Assembly (NCBI GenBank): GCA_046565765.1
Contig: JBKHXX010000039.1
Span: 1 to 35,467 of the forward strand
Reading direction: 5' to 3'
DNA: 35,467 nucleotides
Origin: JBFMCT01 sp046565765
GTDB lineage: Bacteria; Actinomycetota; Acidimicrobiia; Acidimicrobiales; AC-14
A program made the translations under genes and the position numbers. The notes beneath the pieces were generated by a model that saw nothing but the letters and a program-made list of their open reading frames with translations, had not been told where the DNA came from and did no database searches. Positions 7,223-14,007 of this stretch are shown here, in pieces; position 1 is the first letter of the stretch; the number at the start of each line of letters is the position of its first letter.

Positions 7223-7965
7223 CCGCTCTGCTGCGAGCCGAGGCCCGCAAGGCCCTGACCACGAGGTCGGCCCTGGTGGTCGCCGGCCTGGCCGCCGTCT
7301 ATCCCGCCCTCGCCCTCCTGCCCGCGGTGCTCGCCCCCGAACCGCCGGATGTCGATGCGGCCAGCCTGCTCGACCTCCTGCGCGGCGGGGCCGACGTGCT
7401 CGCCATCGCCGCCCTCCTCCTGGGGATCCTGGCGGTGGCCGGCGAGTACCGCCACGGCACGATCGTCCCCACCCTCCTGGCGACGCCCCGCCGTCCCCGG
7501 CTGATGGCCGCCAAGGTCGGCTTCCAGGCGGCCATGGCCGCGGTGCTGGCCGTGGTGGCCGGGGGGGTGGGCGTGGCCGCAGGTGGCGCCTACCTGTCCA
7601 GCCGGGGCGTGTCGTTCGGCGGGGCCGCCGGCGACGTGGCCCTCACGGCCGGCGCGGTGGTGGCCGTCGCTGCCCTGTACGCCACCCTCGGCGCCGCCCT
7701 GGCCGGGGTCGTGCGCAACCAGACGGCGGCGGTGACGGGCGCCCTGCTGTGGGTGTTCGCCGCCGAGAACGCCCTGCCCCTGCTGCTGCGCAACCCCGGT
7801 CTCGACCGCTGGATGCCGGGCGGCGCCGCCGACCGCCTCCTGGCCGTGGCCGACGGGGCCGCCGGCTCCGGCGACGCCCTTGCCGGCCTGGGCCTGCTCG
7901 CCGGCGTGGCCGCCGTCTTGGCGGTGGCCGCGGTCGCCTCCCTCTCGTCCACCGACATCTCCTGA
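7219..7965 (+). CDS. ABC-2 type transporter permease
   Basis: Membrane protein of 248 aa with six probable transmembrane stretches (for example ALVVAGLAAVYPALALL, VLAIAALLLGILAVAG, VGFQAAMAAVLAVVAGGVGVA and the Ala/Val-rich C-terminal segments). The GEYRHGTIVPTLLATPRR loop after the second helix is the familiar ABC-2 permease element that contacts the ATPase. The ATGA overlap with the ATPase gene implies translational coupling. Ends before a small lipoprotein gene, which may belong to the same transcript. Confidence 0.88.
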   Translation: MTALLRAEARKALTTRSALVVAGLAAVYPALALLPAVLAPEPPDVDAASLLDLLRGGADVLAIAALLLGILAVAGEYRHGTIVPTLLATPRRPRLMAAKVGFQAAMAAVLAVVAGGVGVAAGGAYLSSRGVSFGGAAGDVALTAGAVVAVAALYATLGAALAGVVRNQTAAVTGALLWVFAAENALPLLLRNPGLDRWMPGGAADRLLAVADGAAGSGDALAGLGLLAGVAAVLAVAAVASLSSTDIS

Positions 7966-7977
7966 AAGGAGCACGCG

Positions 7978-8211
7978 ATGAATGCCCGATTCACTCCCCT
8001 GGCCGCCGTGGCCCTCGCCGGCGTCCTCGCCCTCTCCGCCTGCACGGGGGTGAACGACGAGAAGGGGTGGCGCAAGGTGCTCACCAAGGACTACCCCTGC
8101 GAGGAGCTGCTGGACGTGGCCGCCGACCTTCCCTCGTCGGTCGACCCCGCCATGGTGGACGCCGACCTGCGGGAGCGGGGCTGCGATCCCTCCCTGCTTC
8201 CGAACCGGTAG
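7978..8211 (+). CDS. Small lipoprotein of unknown function
   Basis: A 77-residue protein: signal peptide with an Ala/Leu/Val core and lipobox LSAC (Cys21), then about 55 residues rich in acidic residues with two more cysteines (YPCEE and RGCD), which may pair outside the membrane. AAAGGAG precedes the ATG by 7 nt. It lies 12 bp after the permease gene, so it is probably co-transcribed and may be an accessory or sensor part of that exporter. I do not recognise the family. Confidence 0.72.
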   Translation: MNARFTPLAAVALAGVLALSACTGVNDEKGWRKVLTKDYPCEELLDVAADLPSSVDPAMVDADLRERGCDPSLLPNR

Positions 8212-8219
8212 CCAGGTCC

Positions 8220-8225
8220 TAGGTT
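8220..8225 (+). promoter_or_regulatory. -10 box of a leaderless promoter (DUF427 gene)
   Basis: TAGGTT, 7 nt before GTG 8233; the TTG at 8224 lies inside the box, which argues against it as the start. Confidence 0.6.
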
Positions 8226-8232
8226 GGCCGAC

Positions 8233-8985
8233 GTGGCCCGCTTCCCGCTTCCGGATCCCCGGGTGGAACCCTCGCCCCGGTGGGTGCGGGTGCGAGCCGG
8301 CGACGTCGAAGTTGCCAGCAGCCGCCGCGCCAAGCTGCTCTCGCGCTACGGCCCCGGGAAGCTGCCGACGTACTGCTTCCCGGCGGCCGACGTCCGCACC
8401 GACCTCCTCTCGCCGGCGGGCGACGCGTCGGACGGGGAGGTCCCCCACGACGTGGTCGCCGGCGACGTGGTGGTGCCGGGCGGCGCCACCCTGTTCCGGA
8501 CCCCGCCCCGACCGCTCCAGGCCCTCGACGGCCACTGGACCTTCGCGTGGGACACCGGCCTGACGTGGCTGGAGGAAGCCCTCGAGGTTCACGTCCACGC
8601 CCGGGACACCAACAAGCGGGTGGACGTCCTGCCCAGCGAGCGCCACGTGGTGGTGAGGATCGACGGTGAGCTGGTGGCCGACTCCCGCCGGCCCCACGCC
8701 CTGTTCGAGACCACGCTGCCGACCCGCTGGTACCTGCCTCTGGAGGACGTCCGCCAGGACCTGCTCGTCCCCTCCGACACGGTCACGCGCTGCCCGTACA
8801 AGGGCACCGCGACCTACTGGTCGGTGCGCATCGGCGACACGCTCCACCGCGACGTGGGATGGACGTACCGGGAGCCGGTGGTCGAGTGTCCCCGCATCCG
8901 GGATTTGGTCGCGTTCTTCAACGAGCGGGTGGACCTGACCGTAGACGGCCAGCTCGAGCATCGGCCCACCACCCCCTGGTCGTAG
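8233..8985 (+). CDS. DUF427 family protein (two tandem DUF427 domains)
   Basis: Predicted cytosolic protein of about 250 aa with two related halves. Each half has a strand-rich segment with a conserved small-residue turn and the aromatic motif typical of DUF427: first half SSRRAKLLSRYGPGKLPTYCF and VRTDLL, second half DSRRPHALFETTLPTRWYL and VRQDLL followed by CPYKGTATYWSV. DUF427 members adopt a compact beta-tent fold; biochemical function is unknown. The protein stands alone with its own leaderless promoter. Confidence 0.82.
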   Translation: MARFPLPDPRVEPSPRWVRVRAGDVEVASSRRAKLLSRYGPGKLPTYCFPAADVRTDLLSPAGDASDGEVPHDVVAGDVVVPGGATLFRTPPRPLQALDGHWTFAWDTGLTWLEEALEVHVHARDTNKRVDVLPSERHVVVRIDGELVADSRRPHALFETTLPTRWYLPLEDVRQDLLVPSDTVTRCPYKGTATYWSVRIGDTLHRDVGWTYREPVVECPRIRDLVAFFNERVDLTVDGQLEHRPTTPWS

Positions 8986-9044
8986 CGTCAACCTCGGGCG
9001 GGCGCGGGCCGTTGAAGCAGGTGGACGGCACAGGGAGGTGCGCC

Positions 9045-9548
9045 ATGGGCGAGCGTCGGTGGGCCAGGGCGGCGGTGTTGGCCGTGGTGGCGGTCACGGC
9101 GACCCTCCTCGTGCTCGTGCCCCGGCCGGCGGCGGCCTGCACCTGCGCCGTCTCGGGCGACGACGAGCTGCTGGCGCAAGCGGACGCCGCCTTTGTCGGG
9201 ACCGCGCTCAGCCGTCGTGAATCGACCACCTCGACGTCCGCCCCCACGGTCCTCTCCGGCGCCATCGTGTACACCTTCGCCGTCGAAGAGGTGGTCAAGG
9301 GGACGCTGGGAACGGGCACGCGGGAGGTCCGTACTGCGTCCAACTCGGCCGCCTGCGGCACCACCTTCGACATCGGCCAGCGGTACCTAGTGCTCGCCCA
9401 TCGGACCCCTGACGGGGACCTGCACACCAGCCTCTGCAGTGGGAGCCGGCCCGCTTCGGAGCGGCTGACGACGACCACGGTGGCACCGCCCACCACGGTT
9501 GCGGGCCGACCGGCGGCGTCCCCGGGCCGCCTGCGACTCACCGGCTGA
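9045..9548 (+). CDS. Secreted TIMP/NTR-like protein
   Basis: A 167-residue protein with an Ala/Val-rich signal peptide (about 1-29) ending before the mature start CTCAV. The CxC start, the ADAAFVGTAL segment, VEEVVKGTLG, SAACGTTFDIGQRYLVLA and a late SLCSGS together match bacterial proteins with a netrin-like (TIMP N-domain) fold, in which the first cysteines pair with the later ones. The C-terminal 30 residues are Thr/Pro/Arg-rich with no membrane anchor. A GGGAGG site lies before ATG 9045. The role is unknown; in bacteria the fold is not proof of protease inhibition. Confidence 0.72.
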   Translation: MGERRWARAAVLAVVAVTATLLVLVPRPAAACTCAVSGDDELLAQADAAFVGTALSRRESTTSTSAPTVLSGAIVYTFAVEEVVKGTLGTGTREVRTASNSAACGTTFDIGQRYLVLAHRTPDGDLHTSLCSGSRPASERLTTTTVAPPTTVAGRPAASPGRLRLTG

Positions 9549-9592
9549 CGGTCCCCTCGCAAGCGAGCGACCGGCATGGGACGCTGGTGATC

Positions 9593-10255
9593 GTGCGGAG
9601 GCGTCGGTGGCCGATGTGCGCCCTGTTGATCGCGCTGGCCGCCACCGGCGTCGCCTGCTCCGACGACGGTGGTGACGAGGCGGGCCTGACCACCGCCCCG
9701 CCCACGACCAGCACGAGCACGACCGTCGCCACCACCAGCTCGACCGCGCCCGCGACGACCGTCACCACCACCCCGGCCACGACCCCGACCACGGCCCGGG
9801 TCACCGCCGCCAATGCGGTGGTCGAGCCCGATTCCATCGGCGGCCTCGAGCCGGGCACCAACAAGTCCGCCGCCTACGCCCGCTTCGGCGACCCGACGAG
9901 CACGGGGGACGGGACCGACCTGGGCGGCGACCGCTACGAGTTCCTCCGGTGGGAGTTCAGCGGCAACCGGGGCCTCACCCTGTACTACCGCCAGACGGGC
10001 GTCACCTCGCCCCTGCTCGCGCACTGGCAGGTCACCGCGAACGGACCGGCGACGGCCCGGGGCGTCAAGGTGGGCGATCCGGCCAGCGCCGTCGTGGCCG
10101 CCTACGGGGCCCTCCAGCCGTTCTGCTGCGACACGCAGGTGGCGTCGGTCAGCCGCGGGCCGGGCAGGATGATCGTCATCGTGCAGCCGGGCGGCAACGT
10201 GACCCAGATCGTGGGCGGGGTCGAGAGCTCGTGGTCGCGATTGATCGCCGACTGA
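9593..10255 (+). CDS. Thr-rich lipoprotein of unknown function
   Basis: About 220 aa. Basic start, hydrophobic core, lipobox TGVAC, then an acidic stretch and a roughly 45-residue Thr/Ala/Pro linker that probably spans the wall. The C-terminal 150 residues form a domain with conserved small turns (GGLEPGTNKSAAYARFGDP, then VGDPASAVVAAYG) reminiscent of two-repeat surface modules in which GxxxxxVxxxxG turns recur. Two adjacent cysteines occur near the end (FCCDT). GTG 9593 is chosen over GTG 9587 because GACGCT, a weak -10, lies 7 nt before it. The family is not recognised. Confidence 0.68.
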   Translation: MRRRRWPMCALLIALAATGVACSDDGGDEAGLTTAPPTTSTSTTVATTSSTAPATTVTTTPATTPTTARVTAANAVVEPDSIGGLEPGTNKSAAYARFGDPTSTGDGTDLGGDRYEFLRWEFSGNRGLTLYYRQTGVTSPLLAHWQVTANGPATARGVKVGDPASAVVAAYGALQPFCCDTQVASVSRGPGRMIVIVQPGGNVTQIVGGVESSWSRLIAD

Positions 10256-10291
10256 GCGAGAATACGGGGGCCGATTCCCACAGGAGGCTCG

Positions 10292-10438
10292 ATGGGCGAC
10301 ACCGACGTGAGCACGAGCGGCTGCGGCTGCTGCAAGCCGGACCCGAAGACGACGGCCGACATGGTCCGTGAGCTGGAAGACCGCCGGGAACGCCTCGACG
10401 AGCGCCTGCGGCGCCTCGACCTGGTGAGCGCACGGTGA
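10292..10438 (+). CDS. 48-residue Cys-rich coiled-coil microprotein coupled to the CooC-like ATPase
   Basis: Short ORF with a clear CAGGAGG site 5 nt before the ATG. The first half carries the cluster STSGCGCCKPDP (three Cys in four residues, followed by Lys-Pro); the second half is a highly charged helix (REL.DRRERLDERLRRLD). The stop TGA overlaps the GTG start of the ATPase gene by 4 bp, so the two are translated together. Third codon positions are almost all G/C, as in real genes here. The CGCC group could bind a metal or an Fe-S cluster; that is inference. The helix resembles the C-terminal charged helix of the ATPase. Confidence 0.72.
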   Translation: MGDTDVSTSGCGCCKPDPKTTADMVRELEDRRERLDERLRRLDLVSAR

Positions 10439-11253
10439 AGGTCGGGATCGTTGGCAAGGGCGGCGTCGGCAAGACGACCCTGTCGTCCCTCCTCTGCCTC
10501 GGCTTCCAAGCCCGGGGCAAGCGGGTGCTGGCCATCGACACCGACTCGAACCCCAACCTGGCCATGAGCCTGGGGCTGGACGAGGACACCGCCAACAGCG
10601 CTCCGATCGTCCCTCGTGAGCTGGCGGTGGGCGGCATGGCCCAGTGGACGCCGGAGCGCCTCGTCGAGGTGTTCGGGCTCCCGACGCCCTCGGGCGTCAC
10701 GCTCATGCACGCCATGCGGGTCGACCAGGCCGGCGCGGGCTGCACGTGCACCAGCCACGCCGCCGTGCGCAGCATCCTGGGCTCCGCCATCGAGACCATG
10801 GCCGACGTGACCCTCGTCGACATGGAGGCCGGCCTGGAGCACCTGAGCCGTTCCGGGGGCACGCTGGCCTACGCCGACGTGATGCTCATGATCATGGAGC
10901 CCACCCGGAAATCGATCCTCACCGCCGCCCGCACCATCGAGCTGGCCCAGGAGCTCGGCATCCCCCGGATCGCGGGCGTGGGCAACAAGGCCAGGCTGCC
11001 CCAGGACGCCGAGTTCTACGAGAAGGTGGCCGCCGAGTTCGGGGTGCCCCTCGCCGCCATCATCCCCTGGGACGCCGACGTGCCCGCGGCCGACCGCCGG
11101 GGCGGTCCTCTCCTGCCCGAGGAGGCGTCGCCCGTGCGCCAGGCGGTGGAGACGATCATCGACTTCGTCGAGTCGCCCGACGAGGAGCGCGACGCCCTGC
11201 TGCGCGAGCGCGACCGGATCGAACGCCGGCTCCAGGAGCTCCAGGCCGACTGA
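10435..11253 (+). CDS. CooC/MinD-like P-loop ATPase (metal-centre maturation type)
   Basis: SIMIBI-class ATPase of 272 aa. Deviant Walker A GKGGVGKTT with the signature Lys8, switch I in IDTDSNPNLAMSLG, Walker B-like TLVDMEAGLEHLSR, and the CTC motif (Cys103, Cys105) found in CooC, the protein that loads nickel into carbon monoxide dehydrogenase. No CODH gene is in view, so the client is unknown; actinobacterial relatives are often annotated only as ATP-binding protein. The last 30 residues form a charged coiled coil (DALLRERDRIERRLQELQ) not needed for the ATPase fold. Translated together with the Cys-rich microprotein upstream. Confidence 0.83.
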   Translation: MKVGIVGKGGVGKTTLSSLLCLGFQARGKRVLAIDTDSNPNLAMSLGLDEDTANSAPIVPRELAVGGMAQWTPERLVEVFGLPTPSGVTLMHAMRVDQAGAGCTCTSHAAVRSILGSAIETMADVTLVDMEAGLEHLSRSGGTLAYADVMLMIMEPTRKSILTAARTIELAQELGIPRIAGVGNKARLPQDAEFYEKVAAEFGVPLAAIIPWDADVPAADRRGGPLLPEEASPVRQAVETIIDFVESPDEERDALLRERDRIERRLQELQAD

Positions 11254-11266
11254 GCGATCGGCCCGG

Positions 11267-11518
11267 TCACCCCGAGGTGAGGCTGGCCAGGGCCCAGACG
11301 GCGGCGATCAGGCCGACCACCAGCATCGTCACGCTGCGTCCCACCGGTGCGCGCGTCAACTCGCCGGGCTTGGCGTCGCGGCGCGGGCGCACGAGGGCCA
11401 GACCGTTGCCCACCGCCAGCGCCCCGCCGATGGCGAGCACGAGGTAGGGCAAGAGGTCGTCGCCCAGGAAGAAGCCGCTGTCCCCATCGGCAGCGAGGAT
11501 CTGGGCCAGCACGTCCAC
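11267..11518 (-). CDS. Small two-helix membrane protein
   Basis: 83 residues; two hydrophobic segments (LLPYLVLAIGGALAVGNGLAL and VTMLVVGLIAAVWALASL) joined by a basic loop (RPRRDAKPGELTRAPVGRS), so both ends probably face outward with the loop inside. GTG 11518 is chosen because TACAGT lies 8 nt upstream; the open frame extends to a TTG at 11539. It is convergent with the CooC-like gene, 13 bp apart. Function unknown. Confidence 0.62.
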   Translation of the reverse strand: MDVLAQILAADGDSGFFLGDDLLPYLVLAIGGALAVGNGLALVRPRRDAKPGELTRAPVGRSVTMLVVGLIAAVWALASLTSG

Positions 11519-11526
11519 CGGGATGA

Positions 11527-11532
11527 ACTGTA
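11527..11532 (-). promoter_or_regulatory. -10 box of a leaderless promoter (small membrane protein)
   Basis: TACAGT on the minus strand, 8 nt before GTG 11518. Confidence 0.45.
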
Positions 11533-11582
11533 GGACCAACGCCGCCCGCGCCCGGGACCTTCGGCCCTACGAGCGGGCTCCC

Positions 11583-11750
11583 ATGATCGTTTGAATTGGC
11601 CTATCCAACCGCTACCCGAACGGGGAGTCCATCTACGTCCAGCCGCTCAGGAACGCCGAGCGTCGGGCGCTGCAAGCCGCCCAGGTCGCGAAGCTGCAGC
11701 CCAAGCGGGCGCGCCGTGGCCTCCCGGCCGCCGCTCCGAAGGCGGCGTAG
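11583..11750 (+). pseudogene. Short gene remnant with an in-frame TGA at codon 4
   Basis: ATG 11583 is followed by two codons, TGA (11592-11594), then 51 open codons to TAG at 11748. The open part reads like protein (NRYPNGESIYVQPLRNAERR, then a Gln/Ala/Lys helix and a basic Ala/Pro tail) and about 90 percent of its third positions are G or C. It has no in-frame ATG, GTG or TTG after the TGA. It may be the 3' end of a lost gene, or it may start at the ATT at 11595. No family recognised. Confidence 0.35.
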
Positions 11751-11778
11751 CCCGGGTCCGCCTTCCGGCGTTCCGGCG

Positions 11779-11814
11779 ACTGCTGCCGGGGGCTGAGGCG
11801 CCTCCGGCAGCAGT
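11779..11814. terminator. Strong hairpin, possible terminator
   Basis: Perfect 11-bp arms ACTGCTGCCGG and CCGGCAGCAGT around a 14-nt loop, extendable inward by about three pairs. There is no T-run, which is usual for GC-rich actinobacteria. It lies in the 460-bp gap between the small membrane protein and the YegP gene. Confidence 0.4.
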
Positions 11815-11895
11815 TGCGCGCACGGGTGAAGTTCCCCGCGAAAGATCCTCAAGCCGGCCACTGAGCGTGACGACACACTGCTCACACGGAGAGGC

Positions 11896-11915
11896 GGGGC
11901 TCGGGAAAGAGCCCC
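11896..11915. terminator. Hairpin in the gap before the YegP gene
   Basis: Perfect 7-bp arms GGGGCTC and GAGCCCC with the loop GGGAAA. It lies 86 bp beyond the 3' end of the minus-strand YegP gene, so it could end that transcript. Nothing else is recognised in 11816-12000. Confidence 0.4.
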
Positions 11916-12000
11916 CTACATGGCAGCTACGACGCTCCGCCCGCGTCCGGCTTCCTTCCTACCTGGGTCCCGCTTCTCTGTATCGGCACGTAGGCCGGGA

Positions 12001-12285
12001 CTAGCTCGACGCCTTCTTCGCAGCTGCCTTCTTGGCGGCCGACTTGCGGGCCTTCTTGGCCGCCGCTGCGGCCTTGCGGGTCTCCTCGCCTGCGGCCCAC
12101 TCCTTCGTCGTCTGGTCCTCGAGGGTCGCGTCGGCGGCGAGGTTGCGCACGGACTTGATGCCGTTCATGCACGACGCCTTGGTGTTGTAGGCCTCACTGG
12201 TGGCCACGATCTGGCCGTTGGTGGAGTGAAGGCTGAAACGGAACTTCCCCGTCGAACCCTTCTTGACGACGAACTTTCCCGGCAT
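12001..12285 (-). CDS. YegP family (DUF1508) protein with a Lys/Ala-rich tail
   Basis: 94 residues. The first 55 are a DUF1508 unit: GKFVVKKGSTGKFRFSLHS, then NGQIVATSEAYNTKASCMNGI, then a short helix. Such units are about 50 residues and usually dimeric or duplicated; here there is one. The last about 25 residues are a run of Ala and Lys (AAAKKARKSAAKKAA type) like actinobacterial histone-H1/HU tails, which suggests nucleic-acid contact. GAGGAGG precedes ATG 12285, and TATGCT about 50 bp upstream is a possible -10. Cellular role unknown. Confidence 0.82.
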   Translation of the reverse strand: MPGKFVVKKGSTGKFRFSLHSTNGQIVATSEAYNTKASCMNGIKSVRNLAADATLEDQTTKEWAAGEETRKAAAAAKKARKSAAKKAAAKKASS

Positions 12286-12364
12286 GCGTCCTCCTCGTGT
12301 GGTTGCGCCGCATCCTCGCCGCCCGAGGCGCAAGGAGCATAACCAGCAACCCTGCGTGGGCCCT

Positions 12365-13900
12365 TTAGCGGCGCTTTCGCAAAAGGCCGAATACGCCCCG
12401 TGCGACGGTGTTGATCATCGACCGGCCCTCACGCGACTTCAAGTACCCCACGACCGGGTTGTCGTCCTTCCTGCCTTTTCCCTTGGGCTGCTTGGGCGGA
12501 GAGGGCGGCGGGGCCGACTTGGGCGCCTCTTCGGCGGCCGCGGCGGACTCGGCCAGGCGGCCGGCGAGCTTCTCCCGAGCCGACTCGCGGTCGACCTCTT
12601 CGGCATAGGTGGACCACAGCGAGCTGTCGCGGGCGGCGCGATCGACGGCCGGGGGTTCGATGGCGGCCATGAGCGACCGGGGCGGGCGCAGCTTGGTCCA
12701 CACCACCGGCGTCGGCGCGCCGCGCTCGGAGAGGATCGTCACCATCGCCTCGCCGGTGCCCAGCTGGGTGAGGTCCTCTTCCAGGTCGTAGTCGTCGGTG
12801 TTGGGATAGGTGGTCACCGCCGCTCTAAGGGCCTTGGCGTCGCGAGGCGTGAACGCCCGCAGGGCGTGCTGCACCCGGTTGCCGAGCTGGGCCAGTACGT
12901 CGTCGGGCACGTCGTCGGGCAGCTGGGTGACGAAGAACACGCCCACGCCCTTGGAGCGGATGAGGCGCACGGTCTGGGCCACCGAGTCGAGGAACGCCTT
13001 CGACGCGTCCCGGAACAGGAGGTGGGCTTCGTCGAAGAAGAACACGAGCTTGGGCTGGTCGAGGTCGCCCACCTCCGGTAGCTCGTGGAACAGCTCGGCG
13101 AGCAGCCACATCAGGAACGTCGAGAACAGCTTCGGCTTGTCCTGCACCGCGGCCAGCTCGAGGCAGGAGATGACCCCCGCACCTTCGGGGGTGGTGCGCA
13201 GCAGGTGGGCGACGTCGAGCTCCGGTTCGCCGAAGAACGCCTCCGCCCCCTGCTCCTCCAGCTCGACGATCTTGCGCAGGAGCACCCCGGCGGTCGCGGC
13301 CGAGAGGCCGCCGATGTCCTGCAGCTCGGCCTTCCCTTCGTCGCTGGTGAGGAACTTCAGGACCTCGCGCAGGTCGTCGAGGTCGAGGAGGGCGAGGCCG
13401 TTGTCGTCGGCATAGCGGAAGACGAGCGTCAACGACGACGCCTGGGTCTCGTTGGCGCCGACCACCTTGGCCAGGAGCTGGGGCCCGAAGGACGAGATCG
13501 TGGCCCGCACCGGGACACCCGGCCCGAGGCCGCCCAGCGACAGGAACGTCACCGGGTGCCCGGCGGGCGACCACTCGATGCCCATCTCCTCGACGCGCTG
13601 GTTCACGCGGTCGCTCGCCTCCCCCGGCCGAGACAGGCCGGTGAGGTCGCCCTTGATGTCGGAGACGAACACCGGGACGCCGAGGGCGGACAGCTGCTCG
13701 GCCATGAGCTGCAAGGTCTTGGTCTTGCCCGTGCCGGTGGCCCCGGCGATGAGACCGTGGCGGTTGCACATCGACGCCGGCACCTGGACGGCCGCCTCCG
13801 GGTAGGTCGTGCCGTCCTTCATGGCCCGGCCCAGGTCGACCACGTCGCCGGTGGCGGCGTACGCCTGCGCGATGCGGGAGGGGAAGTCGGAATTCGCCAT
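12365..13900 (-). CDS. HerA-like ATPase (helicase HerA C-terminal / DUF853 family)
   Basis: P-loop ATPase of 511 aa. Walker A GATGTGKT (residues 53-60), then FVSDIKGDLTGL, Walker B KLVFFFDEAHLLF, sensor-like FFVTQLPDDVPDDVLAQLGNRVQHALRAF (arginine finger region). The C-terminal 70 residues hold an Ala/Glu helix, a Pro/Ser/Lys linker and a last basic segment ending in LRKRR. The family relates to HerA/FtsK DNA translocases and is widespread in bacteria with an unknown task; no nuclease partner (NurA-like) is next to it. It starts from its own leaderless promoter and is divergent from the transpeptidase gene. Confidence 0.88.
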   Translation of the reverse strand: MANSDFPSRIAQAYAATGDVVDLGRAMKDGTTYPEAAVQVPASMCNRHGLIAGATGTGKTKTLQLMAEQLSALGVPVFVSDIKGDLTGLSRPGEASDRVNQRVEEMGIEWSPAGHPVTFLSLGGLGPGVPVRATISSFGPQLLAKVVGANETQASSLTLVFRYADDNGLALLDLDDLREVLKFLTSDEGKAELQDIGGLSAATAGVLLRKIVELEEQGAEAFFGEPELDVAHLLRTTPEGAGVISCLELAAVQDKPKLFSTFLMWLLAELFHELPEVGDLDQPKLVFFFDEAHLLFRDASKAFLDSVAQTVRLIRSKGVGVFFVTQLPDDVPDDVLAQLGNRVQHALRAFTPRDAKALRAAVTTYPNTDDYDLEEDLTQLGTGEAMVTILSERGAPTPVVWTKLRPPRSLMAAIEPPAVDRAARDSSLWSTYAEEVDRESAREKLAGRLAESAAAAEEAPKSAPPPSPPKQPKGKGRKDDNPVVGYLKSREGRSMINTVARGVFGLLRKRR

Positions 13901-13906
13901 GCCGGG

Positions 13907-13912
13907 ACGCTA
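13907..13912 (-). promoter_or_regulatory. -10 box of a leaderless promoter (HerA-like gene)
   Basis: TAGCGT on the minus strand, 6 nt before ATG 13900. Confidence 0.6.
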
Positions 13913-13991
13913 CCGCCGACGGTTGCCGACCATCCCCCTGTTGAAGGTGGGGACAACGTATGTTGCTGTTGGCGTTGAGCATCGGAGGCGC

Positions 13992-13997
13992 TAGCCT
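13992..13997 (+). promoter_or_regulatory. -10 box before the L,D-transpeptidase gene
   Basis: TAGCCT, 10 nt before ATG 14008; a nearly leaderless transcript would result. The AT-richer stretch 13935-13985 upstream may hold its -35 region. Confidence 0.45.
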
Positions 13998-14007
13998 CGC
14001 CTCCCGA

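Noticed and set aside
7141..8991. Long minus-strand open frame of 616 codons
   Set aside because: It lies opposite the ABC permease, lipoprotein and DUF427 genes; its translation is Gly/His/Gln/Val-rich without domain features, the normal result of reading GC-rich genes backwards.
11592..11594. TGA as a selenocysteine codon
   Set aside because: No SECIS-like hairpin directly after it that I can see, and the only supporting fact is an open frame afterwards. A gene remnant is simpler.
11601..11885. 94-codon minus-strand open frame in the gap before the YegP gene
   Set aside because: Opposite the coding-like remnant at 11583-11750 and across a hairpin; no ribosome site, no -10 box and no recognisable sequence.
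11816..12000. Riboswitch or structured RNA in the gap
   Set aside because: One 7-bp hairpin and GC-rich sequence, but I could not fit a known consensus, and the downstream plus strand has no gene for it to control.
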